This document shows positions 62,707 to 64,000 of a DNA stretch of 64,000 nt, in pieces. A program made the translations under genes and the position numbers. How positions within the stretch are numbered: position 1 is the stretch's first letter; each line of letters opens with the position of its first letter. The notes under the pieces were generated by a model. It saw only the letters and a program-made list of their open reading frames with translations. It had not been told where the DNA came from and made no database searches. This DNA comes from Pyrinomonadaceae bacterium (lineage in GTDB: Bacteria; Acidobacteriota; Blastocatellia; Pyrinomonadales; Pyrinomonadaceae): assembly GCA_019694395.1 (NCBI GenBank), contig JAIBCC010000016.1:1-64000 (forward strand), written 5' to 3'.

Positions 62707-63150
62707 ATGAGTAGTGAAATTTATTTACAGGAACTGGAAACTTTCTTTTTAGCATTGGCTGATAAAACACGATTAAGGTTATTAAATCTAATGCGTGATG
62801 GAGAAGTTTGTGTTTGCTTTTTTACCGAAGTTTTAGGTGAAAGTCAGCCAAAGATTTCCCGGCATCTGGCTTATTTGCGGAACGCGGGATTGGTCGAAGC
62901 CAGACGCGACGGAAAATGGATGCACTATAGAATTGTTGAACCTGAAAACGAAGTTGCGAAAAGAGTTTTGCGTGAAACACTTGATGGTTTAAAAGAAAGA
63001 GAAGAAATGCAAAAGGACTATGAAAATCTTTCGATTGCCTGCTGTGGAATTTCGGTTCCCGTCACAATCTCGCGTGCGCCTAAACCTGATACATTCGCAC
63101 AGGCGAATATGAGCTATGAGCGTGAAGAATTGGATACATTTTTGCTTTGA
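62707..63150 (+). CDS. arsR: ArsR-family arsenic repressor
   Basis: A 147-residue winged-helix repressor. The arsenite-binding pair is C35 and C37 in EVCVCFF at the start of the DNA-binding helix region; QPKISRHLAYLRNAGLVEARRDGKWMHYRI is quoted in part: KISRHLAYLRNAGL is the recognition helix and GKWMHYRI the wing. A further CC lies near residue 115 (IACCGIS). Arsenite binding would release it from the operator. No ribosome site is visible, and AT-rich sequence runs up to the ATG, so the message may be leaderless or have a very short leader. Divergent from the ars unit. Confidence 0.93.
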   Translation: MSSEIYLQELETFFLALADKTRLRLLNLMRDGEVCVCFFTEVLGESQPKISRHLAYLRNAGLVEARRDGKWMHYRIVEPENEVAKRVLRETLDGLKEREEMQKDYENLSIACCGISVPVTISRAPKPDTFAQANMSYEREELDTFLL

Positions 63151-63299
63151 TCCTCATATGGACAATGACGGCAGCTATTTCCGCAACAATATCCGCGTTT
63201 GAGTAAAAAATGTGCAGTTAAGACCATCAAGCCGTTTTCAAAATAATAATCAACGTCTTCGACAAATTTATCTTGTTTCTCCTGTTTAGGTTCTTCCAT
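63114..63299 (-). CDS. DUF5522 cysteine-rich small protein
   Basis: A 61-residue protein with the compact motif YYFENGLMVLTAHFLLKRGYCCGNSCRHCPY quoted in part as LKRGYCCGNSC and RHCPY, typical of DUF5522. Four cysteines (CC-x3-C-x2-C) suggest a metal site. Function unknown. Both ends overlap neighbours: its start lies inside the end of tlyA (14 bp) and its end overlaps the convergent arsR end by 37 bp. It is likely co-translated with tlyA. Confidence 0.85.
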   Translation of the reverse strand: MEEPKQEKQDKFVEDVDYYFENGLMVLTAHFLLKRGYCCGNSCRHCPYEDQSKNVSNSSRS

Positions 63300-64000
63300 A
63301 CAAAGCCAAAAATTCTTTGTTTCCGTCTGCGCCTAAAATTGGTGAATCAATCAAGCCCAAATTTTTCAAATCAATACTGTCGGCAAAACTATTAATTTTT
63401 TCAATAACTTCCTGATGCTTTGCTTCATCTTTAACGATTCCGCCTTTTCCGACTTCACCTTTGCCAACTTCAAATTGCGGTTTGATTAAAACAATAATTC
63501 TTCCGTTTTCAGTCAATAAATTTTTGAGTGCCGGAAGGATTTTAGTAACGGAAATAAACGAAACGTCCATCACAATCAAATTAAATTTTTCGTTAAAATC
63601 TTCGGGTCTCAAATAACGGGCGTTGGTATTTTCACGCACTTCGACACGTTCATCATTTCGCAGCTTCCAAACCAGCTGATTTGTGCCGACATCAACCGTA
63701 ATCATTTTTTTTGCCCCGTTTTGCAAAAGACAATCGGTAAATCCTCCGGTTGATGCGCCGACATCCAAACAAACATATTCGCTTGGACATATTTGAAATT
63801 CATTCAACGCCTTTTCAATCTTCAATCCGCCGCGCCCGACGTATTTTGTTTCCTCAGATTTTCCTTTCAAACGGATATTTTCAGTCGGTAAAAATTCCTG
63901 CGAAGGCTTCAAAATTTTTTGCTCATTGACAAGAACTACTCCTGCCATCACGAGAGCTTGCGCCTTCGTGCGAGATTCGGCTAATCCGATTTCAACCAAT
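63286..64000 (-). CDS. tlyA: TlyA-family rRNA 2'-O-methyltransferase (partial)
   Basis: The gene runs off the right edge; about 237 residues are seen and probably a dozen or so N-terminal ones are missing. It opens within the S4 RNA-binding domain (GLAESRTKAQALVMAGVVLVN), followed by YVGRGGLKIEKAL and the SAM-dependent methyltransferase domain (CLDVGASTGGFTDCLLQNGA, VDVGTNQLVWKLR, VMDVSFISVTKILP, VLIKPQFEVGKGEVGKGGIV quoted in part). TlyA methylates 16S/23S rRNA cytidines at the ribose. No haemolysin role is implied. The TTG at 63999 is not a start; it is an internal codon. Confidence 0.93.
   Translation of the reverse strand, partial: LVEIGLAESRTKAQALVMAGVVLVNEQKILKPSQEFLPTENIRLKGKSEETKYVGRGGLKIEKALNEFQICPSEYVCLDVGASTGGFTDCLLQNGAKKMITVDVGTNQLVWKLRNDERVEVRENTNARYLRPEDFNEKFNLIVMDVSFISVTKILPALKNLLTENGRIIVLIKPQFEVGKGEVGKGGIVKDEAKHQEVIEKINSFADSIDLKNLGLIDSPILGADGNKEFLALYGRT

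Noticed and set aside
1-64000. tRNA, rRNA, CRISPR, insertion sequence or prophage
   Set aside because: None recognised by eye: no cloverleaf-like T-arm with CCA context, no regular spacer-repeat array, no transposase or phage structural gene.

Overview
The window looks like chromosomal DNA of an AT-rich Acidobacteriota, most likely class Blastocatellia. This is an inference from gene content: four very large Oar-type TonB-dependent receptors with an N-terminal carboxypeptidase-regulatory-like (CnaB-type) domain, several secreted CnaB/TPR proteins, DUF3857-transglutaminase proteins, a DUF4129/DUF4350 membrane cluster and a GH57-DUF4912 pair. The genes are AT-rich by eye and closely packed. I see no rRNA, tRNA, CRISPR array, transposase or prophage.

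Layout. 0.2-8.6 kb: a small protein, a PLP aminotransferase, a GNAT protein, a secreted hydrolase, a ferredoxin directly behind an exported NTF2-RidA fusion, and a three-gene membrane cluster ending in DUF4129 and DUF4350 proteins. 8.7-32.4 kb: a block dominated by four TonB-dependent receptors (three on the minus strand, one on the plus strand), an exported M1 metallopeptidase, an NtrC-type sigma-54 activator and two convergent CnaB-TPR paralogues. 32.8-39.2 kb: NadA, RNase Z, a TauE/SafE permease, a MoxR ATPase, a WalJ-like hydrolase and a secreted TPR protein. 39.3-45.4 kb: three tandem DUF3857 proteins, two of which lack the transglutaminase cysteine. 45.6-55.6 kb: class I aldolase, a possible lysozyme-fold protein, a GlsB-type membrane protein, a lipoprotein, a GH57 branching enzyme with its DUF4912 neighbour, DUF3108 and isoprenylcysteine-methyltransferase-like proteins, a GT9 glycosyltransferase and an FHA-GGDEF cyclase. 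55.6-64 kb: a DsbD-like reductase, a DinB protein, a secreted protein, a TPR protein, an arsenic resistance locus (arsC, acr3, arsI, divergent arsR), a DUF5522 protein and a partial tlyA.

Most notable result. Each of the four TonB receptor genes has a sigma-54-type (-24/-12) promoter at a sensible distance from its start: TGGCAC-N5-TTGC, TGGCAT-N5-TTGC, TGGAAC-N5-TTGC and TGGAAC-N5-TTGT. About 100-220 bp further upstream, where an activator should bind, each carries an inverted repeat of the form ATCCAA-N4-TTGGAT, perfect at two receptors and degenerate at two. The sigma-54 activator gene at 20119-21528 sits inside the block, divergent from the receptor with the best promoter. Together this reads as a local sigma-54 regulon for large outer-membrane uptake receptors, possibly for peptide scavenging with the neighbouring M1 peptidase. 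The DNA motifs are visible in the sequence; the regulator-site link and the substrate are inference.

Other points of interest are AAGTCTC-type heptad hairpins (one running into a coding sequence), a duplicated promoter in front of the two cysteine-less DUF3857 genes, a 36-bp in-frame tandem duplication in a TPR gene, and a second palindrome family (GATAATT half-sites) upstream of two receptors.
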